From contig DAMH01000010.1 of the NCBI GenBank assembly GCA_002499585.1, positions 1 through 37,912 on the forward strand: a DNA stretch of 37,912 bases, given 5' to 3'. The notes under the pieces are model-generated. The model was not told the DNA's origin and made no database searches. It saw only the letters and a list, made by a program, of their open reading frames with translations. This DNA is from Euryarchaeota archaeon UBA552. GTDB lineage: Archaea > Thermoplasmatota > Poseidoniia > Poseidoniales > Thalassarchaeaceae. This document shows, piece by piece, positions 23,797 to 32,317 of this stretch (the stretch's first letter is position 1; each line of letters begins with the position of its first letter). A program made the translations under genes and the position numbers.

Positions 23797-25029
23797 TCAA
23801 ATCTCGCCGTCGCTTAAGGACTTCTTAGAAGACCCACGAAAGACAGATTCAAACCAACCTAGTACAGCCTGCCATGGGACTAGGTATCTTGCCATACTAA
23901 CGAATAAAAGGAATAAGCCTGCAGATATCACTTTTCCATAGGTCATCTGCAGCTCCAGGGAATCATTTACCTGTTGACTCCACTGATTCGGTTGAAATTC
24001 AGAGATTACCGATATCAGGATCTCGTCGAAGTCAAGTGCTATGGCTGTTAACACGGTCGCCATAGTTATGACACCGAAGAGTTGAGACAGATGAGTGTTC
24101 AATACCGTTTGAAACATACGAATGTGCTCATTATCGGTCCTTGCGCTTTCTGGCAACATTGCTACATACTCGAAAAGTCTAATGCACATATGGGATGACT
24201 CGAAGAACAAAAACAAGACAACGGATATAGTAATCAATTCGAATGCCAGAGGTGAGACAATACCTCCAAACATGTCCGAATCTCCGATCTGAGCGGGAAG
24301 GGGCCTCAAGCCTATTCCTTGCACTGAGTCCAAAACAGCCTCAAATGTCAGTAATGCGTGGAATATAACAAACATAACAATGTAACTAATTGTGCCAATT
24401 ATTGCCCGCATGGATAGGTTCCAAATCCCGATTAAACCAAAAAGAACCGGTGCAAAAACCACTCCCATTATGATTATTTCAGATATAAATTGCATCGGGA
24501 GGGAAAGTCGGTCTCCGTGGTTGAATGTTTCAAATTCCTGGCCGAACGGAAAATAAGCGGTTTGATATGTAATCATACTAGATATCCATTCAAATAGGAA
24601 TGGGCCAACTCCTAGTAGGAAAGCGACTCCGTAAATTCCCAGTTTGAGCCTCCTTCTGGTCTTCGATCCCCTCGTCGAAATATACGCGTGGCCTATCGTA
24701 AGAAGCAGGCAGAAAAATGCCGGCAAAATCAGAGTGTTAATGCCCTCTTGTCCAACTCCGGTTATCAAATCAGGGAGAATCGCTCCCCTATCAAAAGATT
24801 CTTCGACGAAAATCATACCTCTAGTATGCTCAAAAGCAGGGCACCAATAGCTCTCTCCGTCAGCTTCACTAATGAAGTCCTTATCACATTCCCCGTATTT
24901 TGAGTTCATCGTCAAAATAAGTGCTGCCAGAGATATAGTAGCGACAAGTTGCAACGAAATTATTTGCCATCTGGTCCTTACAGACCTGAGCCTTAGTGTT
25001 CGATTCTTGGTGGGTTGATCATTATCCAT
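23797..25029 (-). CDS. Polytopic membrane protein of unknown function (410 aa)
   Basis: Not recognised by family. About eight hydrophobic segments are visible, the first at residues 25-41 after a basic cytoplasmic start (RTLRLRSVRTRW). The first loop has two Cys (KYGECDKDF, SYWCPAF) that could pair outside the cell. The middle and C-terminal helices (MQFISEIIIMGVVFAPVLFG, ITISVVLFLFFESSHM) resemble a multi-helix membrane domain, and the tail is cytoplasmic and charged. It begins nine bases after the DUF58 stop and is the last gene of the Cdc48-PRC-DUF4350-DUF58 run. Its place suggests a membrane partner of the DUF58 protein. Confidence 0.8.
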   Translation of the reverse strand: MDNDQPTKNRTLRLRSVRTRWQIISLQLVATISLAALILTMNSKYGECDKDFISEADGESYWCPAFEHTRGMIFVEESFDRGAILPDLITGVGQEGINTLILPAFFCLLLTIGHAYISTRGSKTRRRLKLGIYGVAFLLGVGPFLFEWISSMITYQTAYFPFGQEFETFNHGDRLSLPMQFISEIIIMGVVFAPVLFGLIGIWNLSMRAIIGTISYIVMFVIFHALLTFEAVLDSVQGIGLRPLPAQIGDSDMFGGIVSPLAFELITISVVLFLFFESSHMCIRLFEYVAMLPESARTDNEHIRMFQTVLNTHLSQLFGVITMATVLTAIALDFDEILISVISEFQPNQWSQQVNDSLELQMTYGKVISAGLFLLFVSMARYLVPWQAVLGWFESVFRGSSKKSLSDGEI

Positions 25030-25037
25030 GTATTCAC

Positions 25038-26291
25038 CTAACCCTTTTTTACCTGCAAAAGTGCTTGCGCGAGGTCGATATCTGGGATCCAGTCTATCAC
25101 ATTAGCACCATAACCATTCAGAGACATTAGTCTATTTTGCCGCTCCATTTTGAGTACCTCATAGGCCATTCTCGGGATTCTGCTAACAAGTCGTTCTAAG
25201 TCTATGGAATTTGGCGAGAGGATGTAAACCGTATGGCCGTGACTGGACAATGCCCTTATGGCAGGGAGCGTTGTGCCATCCCCCTCCAAACTGCTGACAA
25301 CGAAAACAGGTGATCCCCTGTTCATTCTGGGGATTAGGGCGTTAGTTACGGCTTGCAGTGGCATTGATCCGCCAGCAGAAGCTCCAGCTAGTAGACTTAG
25401 AATCTTGTACTGCTGTTTGTCTCCTGCTTCTGCTGGAAGGTGGTCCATTCTCTTACCATATGTCGTTAGTGAGACTGCATCCCTCCTTCTTATGAAGTGA
25501 TTTGAGACTGAGGCAGTGGCTACTGCACCCATTTCAAGAGGGTTCTTTAGGACTGTTCCGATTCTGGATATGTCTCTTGTATCGAATAGGATATGAACGT
25601 CTGTGACAGCATCCCGTACTTTCTCATTGACCATTAGATCTCCAGTTCTTGCAAAGGCTTTCCAGTTGATTGAACGGAATGAGTCTCCTGGCATGTATTC
25701 TCTGAGTGAGTAGAACTCTGTGCCTTGGCCTGGGGTTTTGAGAGTGGTCGCTCCAGTGTACATCTTGGGTACGTTTGATCGCAAAAGTGCGTCTTCGATG
25801 TCACGAACTTGGGGGAAGACAATGACATCGCTTCTTTTGTCAGCTAGTCCCTCATCTGTAAAGAGCCCGAATACATCACGGTATCTCAAAGATGTAGGTC
25901 CTATGGAGTAATGTCCTCTAAGCGGACATCTTACTGTGTACCTCAATACCGTTGATTGACCAGGCCCAAGATTTGCCTTGATCATGTTTATTCCCTTTCG
26001 GATTTTCATCTCATGAGGCACATTGTCGTAAATATCGAGCGTCTGGGTCCTTCGCCTAGAATTGTTGCGAATGGTTAGCGTGACTGTTATGTCATCTCCT
26101 TTGTACACGTTTTCTTCGCTCAGTTCCCGTTCGACCTCTAGTTTTGGGTATCCGCTGACCCAGCTTGCCATGACCAGAATAGACACCATAAGCATCCCGA
26201 GGATCATCAAATGAAAGTGACTCACCATCATACCTACGAGTATGAGTGAAACCCCCCCTACCAACATCATTGTCGCTTTCCGAGTCCACAT
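25038..26291 (-). CDS. DUF58 family membrane protein
   Basis: About 417 residues. Two membrane helices lie at the N-terminus (MMLVGGVSLILVGMM and LMILGMLMVSILVMASWV). A beta-rich region follows (LTIRNNSRRRTQTLDIYD). The DUF58 signature is EFYSLREYMPGDSFRSINWK, then FARTGDLMVNE. A von Willebrand-A-like fold closes the protein, with DVHILFDTRD where a MIDAS-like motif would be. DUF58 proteins usually sit next to MoxR AAA ATPases and act at the membrane; their biochemistry is poorly known. GTG 26300 overlaps the previous stop and is an alternative start to ATG 26291. It is directly coupled to the DUF4350-like gene. Confidence 0.9.
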   Translation of the reverse strand: MWTRKATMMLVGGVSLILVGMMVSHFHLMILGMLMVSILVMASWVSGYPKLEVERELSEENVYKGDDITVTLTIRNNSRRRTQTLDIYDNVPHEMKIRKGINMIKANLGPGQSTVLRYTVRCPLRGHYSIGPTSLRYRDVFGLFTDEGLADKRSDVIVFPQVRDIEDALLRSNVPKMYTGATTLKTPGQGTEFYSLREYMPGDSFRSINWKAFARTGDLMVNEKVRDAVTDVHILFDTRDISRIGTVLKNPLEMGAVATASVSNHFIRRRDAVSLTTYGKRMDHLPAEAGDKQQYKILSLLAGASAGGSMPLQAVTNALIPRMNRGSPVFVVSSLEGDGTTLPAIRALSSHGHTVYILSPNSIDLERLVSRIPRMAYEVLKMERQNRLMSLNGYGANVIDWIPDIDLAQALLQVKKG

Positions 26292-26296
26292 TACAA

Positions 26297-27961
26297 TCAC
26301 AAATCCGCGAGATCCTCATCTGGATCAGTATCTTCTGGGCCCCACTCCCTCATCCTTTTCACAATGCCTACCAATTCTTCAGTCTTGTAGCGTCTATTAT
26401 CGTAGATGAATCTGAGCAGTACAGGGTCATCCACAAGTGATTGTAGATCCTCTGATGAAAGGGCGTCAAACTCTTCCCTGGACATGGTATTTGTGCTTCT
26501 TACCCTCGAGAGGAGGACTTGTCTTATCTTGTCAGGGTGTTGGTAGAATTCATACCTCTTTGCATCGCCAAAACCGTAGTAGATTATCCTGAAGACGTGT
26601 CTCCAATCCTCAGGGTCCTCTTTTCTTATCAAAACAACTTCAAGCATCATGAAAAGTGCCAAGAATAGGATCAACATTGCCATCCAGTCGTTGGTGAAAT
26701 AAACAAGAAAGTAGTATGCAAGATTGTATGTGTCTGAGAGGGGGTTTGTCTGTTGGTGTCTACTCTCATCGAAAATTACTATCGCATTTTCACTGGGCTG
26801 CAAGGAGTCATTCCCAATCAACAACGCATCAGCGATGATATCCAGGGCCCATTTCCTGTTGTCATTGTTAGGTACACTTGAACCGTCTATTGCGGATGCA
26901 GAGTATATGGCGTTGATCAGCAGGGAACCGTCAGATGCTATGTGAACCTGACCTGATGAGGGTTCCGCGCAAAGCCTAGACGAGCATATTCTAGCATAGA
27001 CAGCAAACGGTCCCTGTTCGTCTCCTTGAATACCTGCAGCTTCAAATGCAGGTGTTAAATCTCCGTCGTCGTTTGAGTCCAGATATGAATCCAGTGTGGA
27101 AGTCACTATTGGATAGCGATTCTCAGCGGGTGAAAAAGAGGACTCCTTGTCGAATGCAGATGGAGTGCTTGTTAGAAGATTGTAGTCTTCGGAGAAGTCG
27201 TATTCACCCAGATCTTGGTTCCACCGATGGCCGCAAAGCCCGAATGAGTTTTCCGCAGGTGTGAAACCAAAATTGGGGTTTTCAGGATCAGGATCGATCA
27301 TATCCAAGATCGAGTCGCCATCTAGGTCCGCCAGACAGGGGTGATATATCGAAGTTGAGCCAGAGGTTTGAGTAAGATTGTATGCATCAGTTACGTTGGT
27401 CCAAACATAGTTGAAATCCAGCTCCCTGGCCCAAGCCTCTCCGTCATACAGTTGATGATTTGAAAAGAATATATTGTATTCCTGAGCCAATGCAGAGGAG
27501 TAACCGAAGTCGTCCATCAGAAGCAAGGTTCCACCGGCCTGTACGTACTCTACGATGGCTTCAATCTCAGAGCCGGTGTATCCATCGGAATCGGATAGCT
27601 CAATCACAGATTCGTCATCAGTGAATCGAGGAAGTGATATCGTATCTCTTTCAACACCCGATACAACGAAGACTGTTTCCTCTGGATTATCAATTTCTGA
27701 CAGCAAAAGCGGACTCGAGACCATTGCGGTGGTCTCAACACCCATCGAGTTAATGTCGGATCTGAAACCACCAAGATCGTCCCAATCATCCCCATAGGCG
27801 GACTGTTGGGTCTTTCCATCGACAATGTATGTAGATGCTATGAAAGCCACAAGCAGTGTCAGAACTGTCCAAAATGAAAATTGAAGAAATCTCCTTCTAT
27901 TGGTCGGATTGAACAATCTTGTGGATATTCTAGGCCTCCCTACCACCAGTTCACCGCCCAT
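26297..27961 (-). CDS. DUF4350-like membrane-anchored extracytoplasmic protein
   Basis: A 554-residue protein with one membrane helix near the N-terminus (FSFWTVLTLLVAFIASTYIV) and one near residue 450 (MAMLILFLALFMMLEVVLI). Between them is a large domain. Its first part shows the DUF4350 feature: YTGSEIEAIVEYVQAGGTLL then LMDDFG, a glutamine-amidotransferase-like strand and loop. A calcium-type loop follows (DLDGDSILDMIDPDPENP), then NNDNRKWALDIIADALL before the second helix. The C-terminal 90 residues are cytoplasmic and charged. In other archaea DUF4350 proteins pair with DUF58 and MoxR. A TATA-like box lies upstream, so it may have its own promoter. Confidence 0.82.
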   Translation of the reverse strand: MGGELVVGRPRISTRLFNPTNRRRFLQFSFWTVLTLLVAFIASTYIVDGKTQQSAYGDDWDDLGGFRSDINSMGVETTAMVSSPLLLSEIDNPEETVFVVSGVERDTISLPRFTDDESVIELSDSDGYTGSEIEAIVEYVQAGGTLLLMDDFGYSSALAQEYNIFFSNHQLYDGEAWARELDFNYVWTNVTDAYNLTQTSGSTSIYHPCLADLDGDSILDMIDPDPENPNFGFTPAENSFGLCGHRWNQDLGEYDFSEDYNLLTSTPSAFDKESSFSPAENRYPIVTSTLDSYLDSNDDGDLTPAFEAAGIQGDEQGPFAVYARICSSRLCAEPSSGQVHIASDGSLLINAIYSASAIDGSSVPNNDNRKWALDIIADALLIGNDSLQPSENAIVIFDESRHQQTNPLSDTYNLAYYFLVYFTNDWMAMLILFLALFMMLEVVLIRKEDPEDWRHVFRIIYYGFGDAKRYEFYQHPDKIRQVLLSRVRSTNTMSREEFDALSSEDLQSLVDDPVLLRFIYDNRRYKTEELVGIVKRMREWGPEDTDPDEDLADL

Positions 27962-27983
27962 CAGCAGGGGCTAACCGTATCCA

Positions 27984-27993
27984 GCGATATAAG
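27984..27993 (-). promoter_or_regulatory. TATA-like box before the DUF4350-like gene
   Basis: On the minus strand, CTTATATCGC lies 22-31 bases before ATG 27961. This distance suits an archaeal TATA box with a very short leader. It would let the DUF4350-DUF58-membrane genes be transcribed apart from cdc48. Confidence 0.5.
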
Positions 27994-28020
27994 ACGGTTG
28001 TCCGAGTTTGGAAGTTTTTG

Positions 28021-28260
28021 TTACTTCAGTCGTATGGCATTGGAGACTTCCGCGACTTCATCAGTCGGGACTTCCAGGAGGCCGTCTACTAATGGCCATG
28101 GAAGGAGAGCGGGATCTAGTTCCTCGCTGATTGACACTAGTAGCGATATTACGCTGCCAGACCTGCTGTTTATTCTGAGATCTGAGACGTGACCGAGGGT
28201 GTCCCCGGCACCATCTAATATCGGACGGTTCAGAATCTCTCGGCCGAATCCCGATGGCAT
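28021..28260 (-). CDS. Single-domain PRC-barrel protein (CdpB-like candidate)
   Basis: A protein of about 79 residues that is almost only one PRC-barrel: GREILNRPILDGAGDTLGHV, DLRINSRSGSVISLLVSI, then PWPLVDGLLEVPTDEV. No membrane segment is present. In Haloferax, small single-barrel proteins of this size (CdpB1, CdpB2) link SepF/FtsZ to the membrane protein CdpA at the division site; other archaeal PRC proteins have unknown roles. Similarity to CdpB is in size and fold only. It starts five bases after the cdc48 stop (ATG 28260; GTG 28269 overlaps), so it is translated with Cdc48. Confidence 0.8.
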   Translation of the reverse strand: MPSGFGREILNRPILDGAGDTLGHVSDLRINSRSGSVISLLVSISEELDPALLPWPLVDGLLEVPTDEVAEVSNAIRLK

Positions 28261-28265
28261 TTTTA

Positions 28266-30488
28266 TCACACAGATTCGATACCTTGCAGAGTAGAAGTGC
28301 TTCTTTTTACAGATTCAAGACCACTAACGAGTGTTTCTTCCATCTTCGAATAGTACTCTAACATATCTTTGTTGACAGTGGGTCTTACTCTGTTTACAGC
28401 TTCTTCGAAATGGCTTTTTGAAACTGTCTTCTTACCCGCCCTCATAGCAATTAGTGCTGCCTCTCTGCATATAGCTTCAATGTCAGCACCTGTGTAATTC
28501 TCTAATCCATCGGCTATGTCATCGAGCTTGAATCTGCCCAAAGGCATTTCCGAAGAGTGGATCTTTAGGATCTCAAGCCTTGAAGATCTATCTGGGGGCG
28601 GAACATGAAGGACCCGCTCAAATCTACCACTCCTCAACAGTGCTGGATCTATCATTTCTGGTCTATTGGTAGCCGCTACGACAATGACGCCTTCCATGCT
28701 TTCAACGCCATCCATGCTTGATAAGATTTGATTTACAACTCTATTCATGACATCGGAACCGTCACCCGACATTGATCTTCTGACACCTGCTATTGACTCG
28801 AACTCATCCAAGAAGATGATCGATGGCGCAGCTTGTTTGGCTTTCTTGAAGACCTCTCTGACGGCCCTCTCCGATTCTCCTACCCATTTTGATATCATTT
28901 CCGGGCCCTTGATTGAGATGAAGTTGGCCTTCGCCTCATTCGCAATTGCCTTTGCGATTAGAGTCTTCCCAGTTCCTGGTGCCCCAAATAGTACGATGCC
29001 CCGCGGGGGTTTAATTCCAAAGTGCTCGAAGGTTTCTGGTTGGTTCAAAGGCCACTCTATGCTTTCTTTGAGGCGTTCCTTAATCTCCATTAGACCTCCC
29101 ACGTCATCCCATGATGCAGTTGGCACCTCGACGTAGATTTCTCTGAGGGCGCTGGGTTCTATTTCCTTGATTGCCTCACGGAAGTCTGTCATCTTAACTT
29201 CCATTTTCTCGAGGACTTCTGCTGGTATTTCATCCTGATCGAGATCTATCTCGGGGAGATACCTGCGGAGAGCCTTCATGGCAGACTCTCTTACTAAGGC
29301 TGAGATATCTGCACCCACGAAGCCGTATGAATTTTCTAGCAGCCATTCCATCTCAAAGTCATCACTTATCGGCATTCCTCGGGTGTGAATGTCGATTATT
29401 TCTGAGCGGCCGTTTTTATCGGGAACTCCAATCTCGAGCTCTCGATCGAATCTTCCAGGCCTCCTGAGTGCCGGGTCAATGGCATCCCTTCTGTTAGTAG
29501 CCCCGATGACAACGACATTATCTCGGCCCTGCATCCCGTCTAGAAGTGTGAGTAACTGGGCGACAACACGCCTTTCTACTTCACCGCTAACATCCTCTCT
29601 CTTTGGAGCTATGGAATCCAACTCATCGATGAAAATGATGGCTGGGGCATTTGATGCAGCGTCGTCAAATATCTCTCGGAGTTGTTTTTCACTTTCCCCG
29701 TAGTATTTTGATATTATTTCCGGTCCGTTTATCGAAGTGAAGTGAGCCTGTGTCTCGGCAGCCACGGCCTTTGCAATAAGGGTCTTGCCAGTACCCGGCG
29801 GGCCGTGTAACAGAACTCCCCGTGGTGGGTCGATGCCCAGCCTTCGGAATAGTATTGGGTGCTTCAATGGAAGCTCGATCATTTCCCTGACCTTTTGTAG
29901 TTGGTCGCCGAGACCTCCAATGTCTTCGTAGGATATTGATTGGATCACGTTTTCGTCTTCTTCATCAACGGGATCTTCTTTGATCACGATCTCTGTTGAT
30001 GGTAGCACTTGTACAATTCCTTTCGGTTTGGTGCTGACGATCTGGAAGGGCAATGCTTCTGCGAACAGGGTCATGCCGGGTATGAATATACGGTCTCCGG
30101 ATACCACTGGTCTCTTGTTGAGTCCTCTCCTCGCGAAACCCTCTATGCCTGGACCGAATCTGACTTTCTGTTGTTTGGCCATAACAGGCGAGAGTACGAG
30201 TTTCTCACATTCAGTGACTTCGACTTTCTTTATGCTGACCCTGTCACCCAGAGAGACGGCGGCGTTCTTTCTTATGATGCCGTCAATTCGGATTACTCCC
30301 AGGTTGGCGTCCTCCGGTCTGCAGCGCCAGACTATGGCGGCGGTAGATTTCTCCCCTTTGATTTCTATGACGTCCCCGGGCTTGAGGTTGAGATCATTGT
30401 CAAATGGAACCCTAGCTCTCCCATGCCCGACGTCACTCGGTATGGCTTTAGCGACCCTAAGCGTGAGTTCTCCCTCTCCGTCCGACAT
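28266..30488 (-). CDS. cdc48: Cdc48/VAT-type AAA+ ATPase
   Basis: A 740-residue double AAA+ unfoldase. The N-domain (about 1-180) has the double-psi barrel region RARVPFDNDLNLKPGDVIEI. D1 has Walker A GPPGTGKT (229-236), Walker B IIFIDELDSIAPKRE and the sensor GATNRRDAIDPALRRPGRFD. D2 has GAPGTGKT, IIFLDEFESIAG and AATNRPEMIDPALLRSGRFE. The ring hydrolyses ATP to unfold substrate proteins, often passing them to the proteasome. The C-terminus ends STLQGIESV, without a clear proteasome-docking HbYX motif. It heads a run of five co-directional genes with PRC-barrel, DUF4350, DUF58 and a membrane protein. Confidence 0.97.
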   Translation of the reverse strand: MSDGEGELTLRVAKAIPSDVGHGRARVPFDNDLNLKPGDVIEIKGEKSTAAIVWRCRPEDANLGVIRIDGIIRKNAAVSLGDRVSIKKVEVTECEKLVLSPVMAKQQKVRFGPGIEGFARRGLNKRPVVSGDRIFIPGMTLFAEALPFQIVSTKPKGIVQVLPSTEIVIKEDPVDEEDENVIQSISYEDIGGLGDQLQKVREMIELPLKHPILFRRLGIDPPRGVLLHGPPGTGKTLIAKAVAAETQAHFTSINGPEIISKYYGESEKQLREIFDDAASNAPAIIFIDELDSIAPKREDVSGEVERRVVAQLLTLLDGMQGRDNVVVIGATNRRDAIDPALRRPGRFDRELEIGVPDKNGRSEIIDIHTRGMPISDDFEMEWLLENSYGFVGADISALVRESAMKALRRYLPEIDLDQDEIPAEVLEKMEVKMTDFREAIKEIEPSALREIYVEVPTASWDDVGGLMEIKERLKESIEWPLNQPETFEHFGIKPPRGIVLFGAPGTGKTLIAKAIANEAKANFISIKGPEMISKWVGESERAVREVFKKAKQAAPSIIFLDEFESIAGVRRSMSGDGSDVMNRVVNQILSSMDGVESMEGVIVVAATNRPEMIDPALLRSGRFERVLHVPPPDRSSRLEILKIHSSEMPLGRFKLDDIADGLENYTGADIEAICREAALIAMRAGKKTVSKSHFEEAVNRVRPTVNKDMLEYYSKMEETLVSGLESVKRSTSTLQGIESV

Positions 30489-30627
30489 GGTTGTTCCTCG
30501 GTACCGCCGATGGACTCCGCCCCCCTTAAACCCCCATACACTAAGTTCGTTATTGACTCAGGATTCGTGACGACCTACGTCAAACGGTCTTAGCAGCATT
30601 CATTTGAAGGGTATCACTGCGAAGGCC

Positions 30628-32256
30628 ATGACACACGTCCTAGCAGTAGATTTCGAGCACATGCAAAACGACAACCCCAACGGGTCGCCGATGATTCGTG
30701 GATTCAACATAATCGATGGTAAGTTGGAAGTTGCCTCAGACGGCGCCACATTCACCTCACGCAACCCTGCGTTGTTGTCAGACACCCTGGGTGAATTCCC
30801 CCTCTCGACCAAGGAGGATGTTCACAGTGCGTTGAAGGCTGCAAGGTCAGCCTTCCCCTCGTGGGCAGGAACACCTGCCCCAACAAGGGGCCAAATCATC
30901 GGAAACATGGGCCGGCTGCTGATGGACAGGAAGGATGCCTTGGTAAGGCTTGAGACTAGGGAGATAGGAAAGACGCTAAAAGAGAGCGCCGGAGAAATTC
31001 AGGAGGCAATAGACACCTGTCTCTTCTTCCAGTCTGAGGGCAGAAGGCTCTACGGCCAGACGGTTAACAGTGAGCTCCCTGACAAAGAGCTGTTCACCTA
31101 CAGGAGGCCACTTGGTGTCTGTGGCATAATCAACTCTTGCAACTTCCCATCCGCCGTCCCATTCTGGAAGATGATACCAGCAATCATGTGCGGCAACACC
31201 TGCGTTTGGAAATCGCCTCAGGATTCACCCCTCCTGTCCTTCGCGCTGGCCAGGATCATGCATGAGGCTGGGCTTCCCGACGGTGTGATAAATCTCGTTC
31301 ACGGGAAGGGGAGCGGGGCAGGCCAGTACCTGGTGGATGCAGTTGATGACGGCCTCGTGAACAAGATATCCTTCACGGGATCCACTGCAGTCGGGAAGAT
31401 GATCGGGGAGATCTGCGGTCGGAATCTAGTCTCCTGCTCTCTGGAGCTCGGTGGGAAAAATCCCTTGGTAGTGATGCCCTCAGCAAACCTGGAAAATGCG
31501 GTCGAGGGTGCCTACTGGGCTGGATTCGGAACAGCTGGACAAAGATGCACCAGCTTAGGAAACCTGATCATTCATGAGGATATCTATGACGATTTTATGG
31601 AATTGTTCATGGAGAAAGTTAGGAAGACCAAGATCGGTGACTCAATGAGGGACGGTGACGTCCTCTACGGCCCCATGCTTTCATCGAAATACGCCGAGGA
31701 ATTCCTTCAAAGCCTCGAGGTTTGCGAGGAGAGCGGTGCCGATCTCATCTTCGGAGAAGGTCGGATCACCAAAGAATCGGCGCCCGTCGGTTTCGTAGCG
31801 GATGCCGAGGAGGGTGTGTACATGTGGCCTCACGTCTACACAGGCGTGACTGAGGACATGGAATGCTTCCACGAGGAGATTTTCGGCCCTGCCGTCACCA
31901 TAGTAAAGGCCAGAGATTTCGATCACGCCCTACACTTGGCGAATGCCTCGCCATATGGGTTGTCCAGTGCGATCTACACTAACGACAGGCTGGAGGCCTA
32001 CAGGTTCAAAACGGGAATAAAAGCAGGTATGACGGGAATAAACAACTCAACAACTGGGGCAGAGGCGCATCTGCCGTTCGGTGGTGTCAAGGGGTCAGGA
32101 AATGGCACTCGTGAGTCCGGAATCTGGGTTATCGAATCCTACTCCTACTGGCATGCGGTGAACGATGAGCTATCGGGGAAGCTACAGCTCGCCCAGATGG
32201 ACGTCGATGAGATCCACATCGAGGAAGCCGAAGTGAACTATGATGCCCTGGCCTAA
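30628..32256 (+). CDS. Aldehyde dehydrogenase (NAD(P)-dependent)
   Basis: About 542 residues with the full aldehyde dehydrogenase core. The oxyanion Asn is in INSCNFPSAVPFWK, the cofactor loop is FTGSTAVGKMIGE, the general-base Glu is in LELGGKNPLV and the catalytic Cys is in GTAGQRCTSLGN. The end FGGVKGSGNGTRESG is typical and resembles the ALDH7 (aminoadipate semialdehyde) branch, but the substrate is unsettled. An extra 30 or so residues before the usual start suggest that ATG 30661 or later may be used. Third codon positions are richer in G and C than in the genes to the left. A plus-strand gene divergent from cdc48, followed by the large surface protein gene 61 bases on. Confidence 0.93.
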   Translation: MTHVLAVDFEHMQNDNPNGSPMIRGFNIIDGKLEVASDGATFTSRNPALLSDTLGEFPLSTKEDVHSALKAARSAFPSWAGTPAPTRGQIIGNMGRLLMDRKDALVRLETREIGKTLKESAGEIQEAIDTCLFFQSEGRRLYGQTVNSELPDKELFTYRRPLGVCGIINSCNFPSAVPFWKMIPAIMCGNTCVWKSPQDSPLLSFALARIMHEAGLPDGVINLVHGKGSGAGQYLVDAVDDGLVNKISFTGSTAVGKMIGEICGRNLVSCSLELGGKNPLVVMPSANLENAVEGAYWAGFGTAGQRCTSLGNLIIHEDIYDDFMELFMEKVRKTKIGDSMRDGDVLYGPMLSSKYAEEFLQSLEVCEESGADLIFGEGRITKESAPVGFVADAEEGVYMWPHVYTGVTEDMECFHEEIFGPAVTIVKARDFDHALHLANASPYGLSSAIYTNDRLEAYRFKTGIKAGMTGINNSTTGAEAHLPFGGVKGSGNGTRESGIWVIESYSYWHAVNDELSGKLQLAQMDVDEIHIEEAEVNYDALA

Positions 32257-32317
32257 TTGATCCAGATGCCAATGCCGTTGTGGATTTAGTGAAAACTTCT
32301 ATTTTCCCCCGGCCGCT

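Noticed and set aside
29980..30593. Two overlapping plus-strand open frames of about 195 codons opposite the start of cdc48
   Set aside because: They are antisense to the conserved Cdc48 N-domain, have no family features and no ribosome site; they are shadows of that gene.
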